The notes beneath the pieces are model-generated. The model did no database searches. It was not told the origin of the DNA and saw only the letters and a list, made by a program, of their open reading frames with translations. The position numbers and the translations under genes are program-made. From contig NC_014623.1 of NCBI RefSeq assembly GCF_000165485.1, positions 2,809,501 through 2,873,500 on the forward strand: 64,000 nt of DNA, in the 5' to 3' direction. This stretch comes from Stigmatella aurantiaca DW4/3-1. GTDB taxonomy: Bacteria; Myxococcota; Myxococcia; Myxococcales; Myxococcaceae. Below are positions 44,418 to 52,745 of the stretch, piece after piece. How positions within the stretch are numbered: position 1 is the first letter of the stretch; each line of letters begins with the position of its first letter.

Positions 44418-44858
44418 TCAGGCCCTCGCTGGATTCACGCGCCGCAGCCCGGCGTACTGCAGTCCAGCGAAGGCCGCGACCGCCAGCGCCTGGCCCAGGG
44501 TGAAGAGGTAGCCCAGGGCCGTGGGGTCCGCCCATCCGGTCACGAGCAGCAGCACGCTGTCGATGGCCCACAGCAGGTTGTATCCCACGATGGCCCAGAC
44601 GAGGCGCTGGGGGATGGCGGCCCTGGCGGAGAGAAACACCAGCAAGGCAGCGAAGGGCAGCAGGCTCAAGCCGGCAGCGCGGAGCAGGGTCACGTTCAGC
44701 CCCAGGAGGCCGCCCAGCGGGCTGGCGGCCACCAGCATCAGGGTTCCCGTGGCACCACTGACGGCACCATCGGCCAGCAGCGCACGGCGCAGCAGGTTCC
44801 ATGAAGCGGCCGGGGAAGTCATCGTGACAGCATGGGGTGCGGCAGTCGTTGTGCTCAT
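44418..44858 (-). CDS. small four-helix membrane protein
   Basis: A 146-residue membrane protein with four hydrophobic helices. ATG 44858 is chosen because AGGAG lies 11 bases upstream; the longer open frame reaching 45086 overlaps the regulator gene and is not supported. Segments include AVSGATGTLMLVAASPLGGLLGL and LVWAIVGYNLLWAIDSVLLLVTG. Function unknown. It is divergent from an XRE/MmyB-like regulator across 142 bases, which suggests it is that regulator's target. Confidence 0.75.
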   Translation of the reverse strand: MSTTTAAPHAVTMTSPAASWNLLRRALLADGAVSGATGTLMLVAASPLGGLLGLNVTLLRAAGLSLLPFAALLVFLSARAAIPQRLVWAIVGYNLLWAIDSVLLLVTGWADPTALGYLFTLGQALAVAAFAGLQYAGLRRVNPARA

Positions 44859-45000
44859 CTCTCGCGTTCTCCTGTGAAGGGTGGCACCGCGGCGGGACAA
44901 ATCCCCCGTGGTTGCAGGAACAAAATGCGTGGCCGGGGTTCCGGAGTCGATTACCTCGGAGGGAATTGGCGGGATGACGTCCTGACCGTATCGTCGGGTC

Positions 45001-45819
45001 ATGACGATCCCGAGCCCTTCGCCAGGCCGTCCCGTGGGAGCGTTGCTGCGCCTGTGGAGAGAGCGCCGAGGCCTCAGCCAGCTCAACCTGGCCTGCCGCG
45101 CGGACGTCTCCAGCCGGCATGTCAGCTTTCTGGAAACAGGGCGCTCTCAACCCAGCCGGGAGATGCTGCTCCACCTGTGCGAGGAGCTGGAGATTCCTCT
45201 TCGTGAGCGGAACGCCTTGTTCATGGCCGCCGGGTTTGCCCCTGTGTACGCCGAGAGGAGCCTGGACGACCCTGCCCTCCGGGCCACGCGGGAAGCCGTC
45301 GAACTCGTGCTCCATGGACACGAGCCCTATCCAGCACTCGCCGTGGACAGGCATTGGCGTCTGGTCTCCGCCAACCGCGCCCTGGGCGCTCTACTGACGG
45401 GCCTCGCGCCCGAGTTGCTTCAACCGCCGGTCAATGTCCTGCGGCTCAGCCTGCACCCCTCGGGGCTCGCGCCGCGCATCCTCAACCTGGCGCAGTGGCG
45501 GGAGCATCTTCTCGCCCGCCTTCGCCATCAGGTGGAGCTGACGGCCGATCCGGTCCTCTCCACACTCCTGGAAGAACTCCGGGGATATCCAGCCCCAGCG
45601 CCTTCGGGCCGGGAGCACGAGCCGGCGGGCGTGGTCGTCCCCCTGTGCTTGGAGACGGCCGCGGGGCCGCTCTCGTTCTTCAGCACCATCACCGTGTTTG
45701 GCACCCCCATCGACATCACCCTCTCCGAGTTGGCGATCGAGTCCTTTTTCCCAGCGGACCCAGCGACCGCGGAGGCGCTGCGGCAGCTCTCCGGACAGGC
45801 GGGTCGGCTGGCCACCTAG
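45001..45819 (+). CDS. XRE-family regulator with MmyB-like ligand domain
   Basis: A 272-residue transcription factor. Residues 12-70 are a helix-turn-helix (LSQLNLACRADVSSRHVSFLETGRS region). Residues 100-265 match the MmyB-like ligand-binding domain (PALAVDRHWRLVSANRALGALL, TVFGTPIDITLSELAIESFFP), a PAS-like fold that in relatives binds fatty acids. It probably controls the divergent membrane protein gene. It carries ATG 45001 with no obvious ribosome site, so it may be leaderless or weakly translated. Confidence 0.88.
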   Translation: MTIPSPSPGRPVGALLRLWRERRGLSQLNLACRADVSSRHVSFLETGRSQPSREMLLHLCEELEIPLRERNALFMAAGFAPVYAERSLDDPALRATREAVELVLHGHEPYPALAVDRHWRLVSANRALGALLTGLAPELLQPPVNVLRLSLHPSGLAPRILNLAQWREHLLARLRHQVELTADPVLSTLLEELRGYPAPAPSGREHEPAGVVVPLCLETAAGPLSFFSTITVFGTPIDITLSELAIESFFPADPATAEALRQLSGQAGRLAT

Positions 45820-45917
45820 GCCCGGGGGCAGGCCGGATCCCAGGGGCTCTCACGCTTGGCTCTTCCCCTGGAGACGCTGGCAGGCGTGCGAGGCTTGGGC
45901 TAGAGGCGAAGAACCCC

Positions 45918-47204
45918 ATGGCCTCTCCCACCGGTTCGTCCCATCCCCTGTCCGTTTTCCGGCACCGTGACTTCCGGTTCTACCAACTGGCGCGGCTGTG
46001 CGCGGTGCTGGCCGTTCAGATCGAGTCGGTGGCCATCGGCTGGCAGATCTACACGCTGACGGGGAGTGCCCTGGCACTGGGCTACACGGGGCTGGCGCAG
46101 TTTCTGCCCTTTTTCGCCTTCGCCCTCTTCGGCGGGCAGTTGGCGGACCGGGTGGATCGCCGCGCCATCCTGGTGGTGTGCCAGTCGGTCATGTTGCTGT
46201 GCAGCCTGTTGCTCCTCGCCTTCACGCTGGGCCACATCCAGGATGTGCGCTTCGTGTATGGGGTGCTGGTGCTCTTTGGGACCGCGCGCGCCTTTTATGC
46301 GCCCGCGGGCTCGGCCCTGACCCCCCGCCTGGTGCCGGCCGAGGATCTCACGCGTGCGGTGGCCATCAACTCCACGAGTTGGCAGGTGGCCACCATCGCG
46401 GGGCCCGCGGTGGGCGGGCTTCTCTATGGTTGGGCAGAGGCCGAGGGCGCTTACATCGGCTCTGCCTCGCTGTGTGCGCTCAGCGTGGTGTTGATGCTCT
46501 GCTTGAAGGTGCGGACGGGGCGGGCGTCCACCTCCTCTTTCTCCATGGAGTCGCTCCTGGCGGGGTTCCGGTTCGTGCGCCGCCAGCGGCTGCTGCTGGG
46601 CAGCATCACCTTGGATCTGTTCGCCGTGCTGTTTGGCGGGGCCGTGGCGCTGTTGCCCATCTACGCGCGGGACGTGCTGCACACGGGCCCATGGGGCATG
46701 GGCTTGTTGCGCAGCGCGCCCGCCTTGGGGGCCGCCGTGGTGGCCGTCGTGCTGGCCTCGCGTCCCTTGGGCGGCCGGGCAGGATGGAAGATGTTCATCT
46801 CGGTGGCCATCTTCGGCGTGGCGACGCTCGTCTTCGGGCTCAGCCATTGGCTGCCCTTGTCCGTCGTGGCCTTGGCGGTGGCGGGGGCGGCGGACATGGT
46901 GAGCGTGGTGGTGCGCGGCACGCTGGAGATGGTGGCCACGCCGGACGAGATGCGCGGCCGCGTGGGCGCGGTGAACATGATGTGCGTGGGGGCTTCCAAT
47001 GAGCTGGGGGAGTTCCGCGCGGGCGCCTTCGCCGAGCACCTGGGGCCGGTGACCGCGGTGATCTCCGGCGCCGTGGGGACGCTGGTGGTGGTGGCGCTCT
47101 GGGCCGTGGCCTTTCCCGAACTGCGGCGGGTGGACGAACTGGAGCAGGCGGCCCGTGAGCCGCTTCCCGGAGAGGACGCCGTGGCGGCCCCCGCCGCGCA
47201 CTGA
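45918..47204 (+). CDS. MFS transporter of the EntS/MFS_3 type
   Basis: A 428-residue permease with about 12 hydrophobic helices. The ATG at 45918 opens FRHRDFRFYQLARLCAVLAVQIESVAIGWQIY, a typical start for this family. The loop motif GGQLADRVDRRAI after helix 2 is the MFS A-motif. Relatives export siderophores or drugs. No specific substrate can be read. It is convergent with the GvpF/L-type gene with 13 bases between stops. Confidence 0.9.
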   Translation: MASPTGSSHPLSVFRHRDFRFYQLARLCAVLAVQIESVAIGWQIYTLTGSALALGYTGLAQFLPFFAFALFGGQLADRVDRRAILVVCQSVMLLCSLLLLAFTLGHIQDVRFVYGVLVLFGTARAFYAPAGSALTPRLVPAEDLTRAVAINSTSWQVATIAGPAVGGLLYGWAEAEGAYIGSASLCALSVVLMLCLKVRTGRASTSSFSMESLLAGFRFVRRQRLLLGSITLDLFAVLFGGAVALLPIYARDVLHTGPWGMGLLRSAPALGAAVVAVVLASRPLGGRAGWKMFISVAIFGVATLVFGLSHWLPLSVVALAVAGAADMVSVVVRGTLEMVATPDEMRGRVGAVNMMCVGASNELGEFRAGAFAEHLGPVTAVISGAVGTLVVVALWAVAFPELRRVDELEQAAREPLPGEDAVAAPAAH

Positions 47205-47217
47205 GCCCGCGAGAGGC

Positions 47218-48138
47218 TCAGCGGTCCCTCGCCGGCTCCTCACGCTTCAGCCGGAGCCGGATGTCCGCGAAGTGGTACGGCGCCCAGGGGCCGGTGAACT
47301 GGAACGTCAACATCGCGTGCTTCGCGGCGAGCGATTTGACCCGCGCGTCGAAGGCGGCCTCTTGCTCCCGGGCCACGAGGAAGGCGGCGTTGAGCAGCAT
47401 CCGCTCACCCACGGGGCTCACCACCCGGGTCGCCGCGGCCACGGGCCTCAAGGTCTCCACGATGCTGTTGCCCTCATGCTGGGCCCGCTCCCGGAGCGCG
47501 CTTTCCAGTCTGCGTTCGTACTCCAATCGGGCTGGACTGTCCGGCGGCTGGCCCGCGAGGCGTGCCAGCTCCGCGTCCACCTGCTCCAGCTCCCGGGCGG
47601 CCCTGTCTTGATCCCAGAGCACTTTCAGCCCCAGCTCGATGTGCCCCTCCAGCCGACTCAGGACGTCGGTGAAGGCGTCATGGGCCGAGCGCAACAGCTC
47701 CGTGACGTCCTCAGGGCCTGGGAAGGTGAGGCCAAAGGCCATGGGCAGCAGGGTGTGGCCGTGGATCACCGCTTCCTGGACGCGGTGGTGGGCCAGCAGG
47801 TTGTCACGCGTCGGATCCGGTACCCCTCGGGGGCCTTTTGACACCACCGCTCCCAGCCCCCGGTACAGGACCGTCCACACCTCCGAGGGCGGCACCCCCA
47901 GTCCAATGAGGCCAAAGTTCAGCGCTTCTTCCGTGCGCAGCACGCCATAGACGTAGAGCCCGTGCGCAGGCGAGAGCCCTTCGGGAACGGCAGGGGTGAC
48001 GGTGGGAGCGGTTGCGGCGGCGCGAAGGGGTTCAGGCTCGGCGATGGGGAGGGGGGGCTTAGCGGACGCGCGCGGGCGGCGCTTCGCCGGGCGCTTGGTG
48101 GTTCGAGAGCTTCCTTTCCGGACGGGGGGCCGGGCCAT
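47218..48138 (-). CDS. GvpF/GvpL-family gas vesicle protein with basic N-terminal tail
   Basis: A 306-residue protein. Residues of about 58-300 match the GvpF/GvpL family: GLYVYGVLR, the AHHRVQEAVIHGHTLLPMAFG segment, a central helical region with the LEYERRLESALRERA coil, and the terminal FTGPWAPYHFADIRLRL strand typical of the family. Residues 1-45 are an unusual Lys/Arg/Pro-rich tail (RKGSSRTTKRPAKRRPR). In gas vesicle clusters GvpF/L helps nucleate or chaperone GvpA. Here it starts 3 bases after the response regulator stop and is the last gene of a four-gene operon that also begins with a GvpA/J-like gene. Confidence 0.85.
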   Translation of the reverse strand: MARPPVRKGSSRTTKRPAKRRPRASAKPPLPIAEPEPLRAAATAPTVTPAVPEGLSPAHGLYVYGVLRTEEALNFGLIGLGVPPSEVWTVLYRGLGAVVSKGPRGVPDPTRDNLLAHHRVQEAVIHGHTLLPMAFGLTFPGPEDVTELLRSAHDAFTDVLSRLEGHIELGLKVLWDQDRAARELEQVDAELARLAGQPPDSPARLEYERRLESALRERAQHEGNSIVETLRPVAAATRVVSPVGERMLLNAAFLVAREQEAAFDARVKSLAAKHAMLTFQFTGPWAPYHFADIRLRLKREEPARDR

Positions 48139-48141
48139 GGC

Positions 48142-48555
48142 TCACCGTGCCGGAAGTGCCTTGCGCACCGCCAGCATCCGCCTCACTTCTTCCACCAGTG
48201 CATCGGGCAGGCAGGGCTTGATGACGAAGGAGTCGCAGCCCGCATCCTGCGCCCCGCCGGGTTGGCCCGTCAGGGCGTGGCCGGTCAAGGCCACCACGGG
48301 GATGGTCTTCGTGCGCTCGTCGTTCTTGAGCCGGCGCGTGGCTTCCCATCCGTCGATGATGGGCAGCGACAGGTCCATCAGGATGACATCCGGCAAGAGC
48401 TCGAAGGCCTTGTCCAGCGCTTCGGCTCCGTTCTTCGCTTCGGCCACCCGGAAGCCCGAGAACTCCAAGTACTCGGCGTACATCTCGCGCGCATCTTGGT
48501 AATCGTCGACGACCAGGACGAGCGGCTTGGGTCCGTCCACTGGGGGGTTGCTCAT
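48142..48555 (-). CDS. single-domain response regulator
   Basis: A 137-residue receiver domain with VVDDYQD acidic pocket, phospho-acceptor Asp61 (LMDLSLPIIDGW), TGHA and the switch Lys in VIKPCLPD. There is no output domain, so it probably acts by protein-protein contact, like CheY or SpoIIA-type regulators. It overlaps the histidine kinase stop by 4 bases (ATGA) and lies 3 bases before GvpF/L. It is the cognate partner of the kinase by position. Confidence 0.93.
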   Translation of the reverse strand: MSNPPVDGPKPLVLVVDDYQDAREMYAEYLEFSGFRVAEAKNGAEALDKAFELLPDVILMDLSLPIIDGWEATRRLKNDERTKTIPVVALTGHALTGQPGGAQDAGCDSFVIKPCLPDALVEEVRRMLAVRKALPAR

Positions 48556-50237
48556 GTGCGCCTCGTGCGCCGGGGTAGGTGCAAGGTGAAGGTGGAGCCC
48601 TGGCCCAATGCGCTTTGAACCGTGATGCGACCTCCCAGCATGGTCGCCAGACGCCGGCAGATGGACAGGCCCAGGCCCGTGCCGCCATAGGCGCGGGTGG
48701 GGGAGCTGTCCACCTGCTGGAAGTCCTCGAAAATTTTCTCCTGATGCTCCTGCGCGATGCCAATGCCCGTGTCCTTCACGGAGATGAGCACAAGCGAGAG
48801 CGAGGGCTGGTACTCGGCGTTGACCTGGATGGAACCCTCATGGGTGAATTTGAGGGCGTTGGACAGCAGGTTGAGGACGATCTGCTTCACCTTCTGCCGG
48901 TCGCTGTGGACCTCTGGCAGCCGGGGGGGAAGGGCGGCGTCCACCACGAGCTTCGTGCGCGCGATGATGGGGTCCAGCTCCGCCATCACTTCCTGGAGAA
49001 GCTCCGGCAGCGCGAAGTCCGACAGGTTGAGCGGCATCCGTCCCGCCTCGATGCGGGTGATGTCGAGGATCTCGTTGATGACCTGGAGCAGGTGCCGCCC
49101 GTTGGAGTCGATGCGTTGGAGGTTGCGCTTCTGCGTGGGCATCATCTCCCCGGACACGCCCTGGAGCAGCATGTTGGTATAGCCGAGGATGGCGTTGAGC
49201 GGGGTGCGGAACTCGTGGGACATGTTGGCCAGGAACTGGGACTTGGCCGCGCTGGCCTGCTCGAGCTGGAGCGCCTGCCGGCGCAGCTTCTCGTTCTGCT
49301 CGGCCAGCTCCGCGGTGGCCGTGTGGACCTTGGCCTCCAACTCGCTGGAGGCCGTCTTGAGCTGCTCCAGCAGCCGGGCCTTCTCGCGCGTCTCGGTCCG
49401 GTCGTGCAGCAAGGTGACGATGGAGGTCGTCTCGCCCTGGTCCGTGAGCACCTTGCTGGCCACGGCCTCCATGGGCAAGGGGGTGCCCGTGGTGGGCTCC
49501 ATCAGGTGCAGCTCTCCGCGCCAGCGCCGCGCGCTCCCTTGGGAGAGCAGGTGGGACAGGAACGAGGAGAAGTGCGCGTCGTTGGTTCGCACGCGCCGCC
49601 GGGAGGCCTCGCCGCTGCCCGCCGGGGCGGAGAAGAGCCGCTCGGCCGGATCGTTCATCAGCACCATGCTCCCGGAGGGGTCCGTGAGGATGATGGGGTT
49701 GGCCACCGAGTCGAGGATGAGATCCAGGCGCAGCCGCTCCGAGCGGGCCTCCTGCTCCGAGGCGCGGAGCCGCCGGTAGCTCTCGCCGAGGGCCTGGGTG
49801 GCACGCCCCAGGTCCGTCACGTTGCGCAGCACGCTCACCACGCCCACCACGCCCTGGGCCTCGCGCATCGGGGTGGTGACAAGCTCGAAGAGCAGGTCCG
49901 TGCCCTGGAGCGGATCCACCAGGGACAGCTCCCGCCGGCGCACGGTGGAGGCGCCCCCCGTGGCGGCGCTGGCGAGCGCGGTGGTGAAGAGGTGCTGGTT
50001 GAGCTCCACCGCCCGGCGGTGCCCTTCGCTGGCCCCTTCGCCCGCCACCAGCAGCTCGCGCGCCCGCGCGTTGGCGATGCGCAGGTGCCCCTCGGCGTTG
50101 GTGAACAGCAGCGGGTCGGTCACCGCGTCCAGCAGGCGCAGCAGGATGAGCTGATCCGGCGGGGTGGCCGGGGAGCCAGGGCTCGACGGCTCCTCGGTCA
50201 GGGGGCTGGAGGGGAGCAGGGGCGCGATGGAGGACAC
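48552..50237 (-). CDS. cytoplasmic PAS histidine kinase
   Basis: A 561-residue soluble kinase. Two PAS-like domains lie at about residues 28-145 (DAVTDPLLFTNAEGHLRIANA) and 170-290 (DSVANPIILTDPSGSMVLMN). A coiled coil at about 295-335 leads to HisKA with ANMSHEFRTPLNAI (His341), and the HATPase has NLLSNALKFTHEG, DTGIGIAQEH and GGTGLGLSICRR. No membrane segment is visible, so the signal is intracellular. It starts 4 bases after the GvpA/J-like stop, so it is cotranscribed with it. Confidence 0.92.
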   Translation of the reverse strand: MSSIAPLLPSSPLTEEPSSPGSPATPPDQLILLRLLDAVTDPLLFTNAEGHLRIANARARELLVAGEGASEGHRRAVELNQHLFTTALASAATGGASTVRRRELSLVDPLQGTDLLFELVTTPMREAQGVVGVVSVLRNVTDLGRATQALGESYRRLRASEQEARSERLRLDLILDSVANPIILTDPSGSMVLMNDPAERLFSAPAGSGEASRRRVRTNDAHFSSFLSHLLSQGSARRWRGELHLMEPTTGTPLPMEAVASKVLTDQGETTSIVTLLHDRTETREKARLLEQLKTASSELEAKVHTATAELAEQNEKLRRQALQLEQASAAKSQFLANMSHEFRTPLNAILGYTNMLLQGVSGEMMPTQKRNLQRIDSNGRHLLQVINEILDITRIEAGRMPLNLSDFALPELLQEVMAELDPIIARTKLVVDAALPPRLPEVHSDRQKVKQIVLNLLSNALKFTHEGSIQVNAEYQPSLSLVLISVKDTGIGIAQEHQEKIFEDFQQVDSSPTRAYGGTGLGLSICRRLATMLGGRITVQSALGQGSTFTLHLPRRTRRT

Positions 50238-50241
50238 GACG

Positions 50242-50451
50242 CTACGCTCCGGTCCCCGTCATCCCCGGAGGCGGCACGGGCGTCTCCAAGTGGGTGTCCA
50301 CGGCTTCGACGGTGATGAGGAGCCGCTCTGTCCCGCGTTGCGGGCTCGTCAGCACCGCGTTCGGACGCACCTCGAACCGGACGCCCTGATCCAGGACACG
50401 GTCAAGGATGTCGACGAGGCTGGTGATTCCGGGATTTCGTGCGACAGGCAT
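50242..50451 (-). CDS. GvpA/GvpJ-family gas vesicle-like protein, 69 residues
   Basis: A 69-residue protein starting at ATG 50451 with AGGAG 6 bases upstream. The N-terminal half SLVDILDRVLDQGV matches the core helix of the gas vesicle structural family (GvpA/J/M/S), in which SLxDxxDRxLDKG is the usual pattern. The C-terminal LLITVEAVDTHLET fits the second helix (IxVASVETYL) at the same spacing. The central turn, normally with Trp and VGIELL, is replaced by RPNAVLTSPQRGTER. It is therefore a divergent member and may not form the rigid wall. First gene of the operon with the kinase, regulator and GvpF/L. Confidence 0.72.
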   Translation of the reverse strand: MPVARNPGITSLVDILDRVLDQGVRFEVRPNAVLTSPQRGTERLLITVEAVDTHLETPVPPPGMTGTGA

Positions 50452-50554
50452 CCAGGACTCCTGCGGGGGGTGTCCTCCCGCCTTCCTTTCATAGCGCGCC
50501 CAGCCGTGGGCCCCTCAGGGTTTCGGCGAAGGTCCGCAAATGGCCAACACCTGA

Positions 50555-50579
50555 GTGTCCACTCTGTTGCCTCGGACAC
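50555..50579. promoter_or_regulatory. inverted repeat in the gvp-like/oxidoreductase divergent region
   Basis: GTGTCC (50555-50560) and GGACAC (50574-50579) form a perfect 6-base inverted repeat with 13 bases between, in the 218-base region between the GvpA/J-like start and the FAD/Rieske gene start. The spacing is suitable for a dimeric regulator. Whether it controls either side is not known. Confidence 0.3.
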
Positions 50580-50669
50580 ACCGCTCTACGCCGGAGTAGG
50601 AGAGCAGCCAGGGGAGCGGGCCCAGGCATGCGCCTTACCGGGCTCCGGAGCCATCCCTAGCCTTGGTCC

Positions 50670-52217
50670 ATGAAGGACGAGCGAATCCACAAGTCTCTTT
50701 GGACAACGACGGCGCACGGCAGACGCTTCCCCCTCTTGCAGGGCGACCTGACGGTGGACGTGGTCATCGCCGGAGGCGGCATCACCGGCCTCACCACAGC
50801 CCTGTTGCTCAAGCGGGCCGGCAAGAAGGTGGCGGTGCTGGAGATGCACCGGTTGCTCTCTGGCCAGACCGGGCAGACCACCGCTCACCTCACGGAGTTG
50901 CTCGACACCCCCTACGCCACGCTGCGCTCGGACTTTGGCGAGCGGGGGGCGCGCATGGCCGCGGCCTCCAGCCGGGCGGCCATCGAGCAGATCGCCACGC
51001 TCGTGAAGGAACTGGGCATCGACTGTGGCTTCCAGCGCGTGCCGCTGTACCGCTATGCGGAAACCCACCTTCAGCTCCAGGAACTGGAGAAGGAGGTGGC
51101 CGCCGCGCAGGAAGCGGGGCTGATGGTCCGCTTCACCCAGGAGACGCCGCTGCCCTTTCCCGTGAAGGGCGCGCTGCGGTTGGAGGACCAGGCGCAGTTC
51201 CACCCGCGCGAGTACCTGCTGGCTCTCGCCGAGCAAATTGAAGGGGATGGGTGCTTCCTCTTCGAGGAGACGCGGGTGGTGGAGGTGCAGGACGGCACGC
51301 CCTGCCGCGTCATCACCGACCGGGGCACCGTGACGGCCGGAGAGGTGGTGGAGGCGACGAACAGCCCCCTCAACCGCGTCTTCATGCAGACGAAGATCTA
51401 CCCGTACCGCACCTACGCCGTGGCCGGTCCGCTGGAAGGTCCCCTGGAGCCGGGCCTCTATTATGACAGCCAGGACCCCTACCACTACATCCGGACGCAG
51501 CGCGTCCAGGGCGTGAACTACCTCATCGTGGGCGGCGAGGACCACAAGGTGGGCACGGAGGAGAACACGCAGCAGCGCTTCGATGCCCTGGAGGCTTACG
51601 CACTGCGTCGCTTCCCAGTCTCGACCCTCACCCACCGTTGGTCTGGGCAGGTCATCGAACCCGCGGATGGTCTGGCGTACATCGGCCGCAACAGCGCTTC
51701 GAAGCACACCTGGGTGGCCACGGGTCTATCGGGAACGGGCCTGACGTGGGGAACGCTGGCCGGGATGATCCTCTCGGACCTTCTCCTCGGACGGCAGAAC
51801 CCATACGCCGCGCTGTATGACGCCACGCGCGTGAAGGTGCGGGCGGGGGCCAAGGACTTCATCCAGGAGAACGCGGAGGTGGCGTTCCGTTTTGTCGCGG
51901 ATCGCCTCTCCCGGCCGGATGGGTGCACGCTGTCCGAGGTGGCTCCGGGCGAGGGGAAGATCCTCGAGGTGGCCGGGCAGAAGATCGCCGTCTACCGGGA
52001 AGAGGGCGGCGCGTGCCATGCCGTGTCCCCGGTGTGCACGCACCTGGGCTGCCACGTGCATTGGAACAACGCCGAGCGCTCCTGGGACTGCCCATGCCAT
52101 GGCGCCCGCTTCAGCCCCACCGGCCAGGTGCTCAACGGGCCGGCCGTGAAGGACCTCGCATCCAAGAAGCTTCCACCCGAGGCGAATGACGCACCATCAG
52201 ACGGAGAGACACCATGA
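50670..52217 (+). CDS. FAD-dependent oxidoreductase with C-terminal Rieske domain
   Basis: A 515-residue redox enzyme. The N-terminal DAO-type flavin domain has VVIAGGGITGLTTALLLKRAGKKVAVLE. A Rieske [2Fe-2S] domain at about residues 425-500 holds CTHLGC (Cys456, His458; Cys461) and DCPCHG (Cys474, His477; Cys476), the ligands and disulfide pair of a true Rieske centre. The fused architecture is seen in other bacteria; the electron partner is unknown. It may be located in the cytoplasm, since no signal is seen. The hemerythrin gene follows with ATGA overlap. Confidence 0.92.
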   Translation: MKDERIHKSLWTTTAHGRRFPLLQGDLTVDVVIAGGGITGLTTALLLKRAGKKVAVLEMHRLLSGQTGQTTAHLTELLDTPYATLRSDFGERGARMAAASSRAAIEQIATLVKELGIDCGFQRVPLYRYAETHLQLQELEKEVAAAQEAGLMVRFTQETPLPFPVKGALRLEDQAQFHPREYLLALAEQIEGDGCFLFEETRVVEVQDGTPCRVITDRGTVTAGEVVEATNSPLNRVFMQTKIYPYRTYAVAGPLEGPLEPGLYYDSQDPYHYIRTQRVQGVNYLIVGGEDHKVGTEENTQQRFDALEAYALRRFPVSTLTHRWSGQVIEPADGLAYIGRNSASKHTWVATGLSGTGLTWGTLAGMILSDLLLGRQNPYAALYDATRVKVRAGAKDFIQENAEVAFRFVADRLSRPDGCTLSEVAPGEGKILEVAGQKIAVYREEGGACHAVSPVCTHLGCHVHWNNAERSWDCPCHGARFSPTGQVLNGPAVKDLASKKLPPEANDAPSDGETP

Positions 52218-52702
52218 ACGCCATTGACCTGCTCGAGGACCAGCACCAAGAGGTGAAGAAGCTTTTCAAGAAGTACGAGAGCCTGGGGGACGGCGCGGAT
52301 GCGGAGCGCCGGGAGCTCTTCGAGAAGATCGCCGACCGGCTGGCGGCCCATACCTCCATCGAGGAGCTGTACTTCTATCCCTCGGTGAAGGCGGCCCGGA
52401 CGGAGGAGCAGCTGTACGAGGCGGTCGAGGAGCACCTGGCCGCCAAGCGCATCATCGCGGACCTGCTCCAGATGAAGCCGGACAGCGAGTACTTCGACGC
52501 GAAGATGAAGGTGCTCCAGGAGAGCATCGACCACCACGTGGAAGAAGAAGAGGAGGAACTCTTTCCGAAGGTGCGCAAGCTCCTGACGGAGGAGCAACTG
52601 CTGGTGCTCGGCATCCAGATGAAAGAGGAGTTCGACGAAATCATGGAAGCCGAGCCGCGCTACGAAGTGCCGATGCAGACGGACGTCGCGGCCCCTATCT
52701 GA
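52214..52702 (+). CDS. hemerythrin HHE-domain protein
   Basis: A 162-residue four-helix protein with the HHE cation-binding pattern: DQHQEVKKLFKKYE, HTSIEELYFYP, EEHLAAKRII and HHVEEEEEELFPKV. His and Glu/Asp in these helices form the di-iron site; relatives bind O2 or NO, or scavenge peroxide. It overlaps the oxidoreductase stop by 4 bases and may be its redox partner or an iron store. An acidic run (EEEEEE) near residue 115 is unusual but tolerated in this family. Confidence 0.9.
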   Translation: MNAIDLLEDQHQEVKKLFKKYESLGDGADAERRELFEKIADRLAAHTSIEELYFYPSVKAARTEEQLYEAVEEHLAAKRIIADLLQMKPDSEYFDAKMKVLQESIDHHVEEEEEELFPKVRKLLTEEQLLVLGIQMKEEFDEIMEAEPRYEVPMQTDVAAPI

Positions 52703-52745
52703 ACTTGCGTGCAGTCCTCGCACGGGGGTGGCAGCATGGTCCGCC

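Noticed and set aside
45840-45871. CCAGGGG/CCCCTGG inverted repeat between the XRE and MFS genes
   Set aside because: Seven bases of GC with an 18-base spacer are expected by chance in this composition and no regulatory context supports it.
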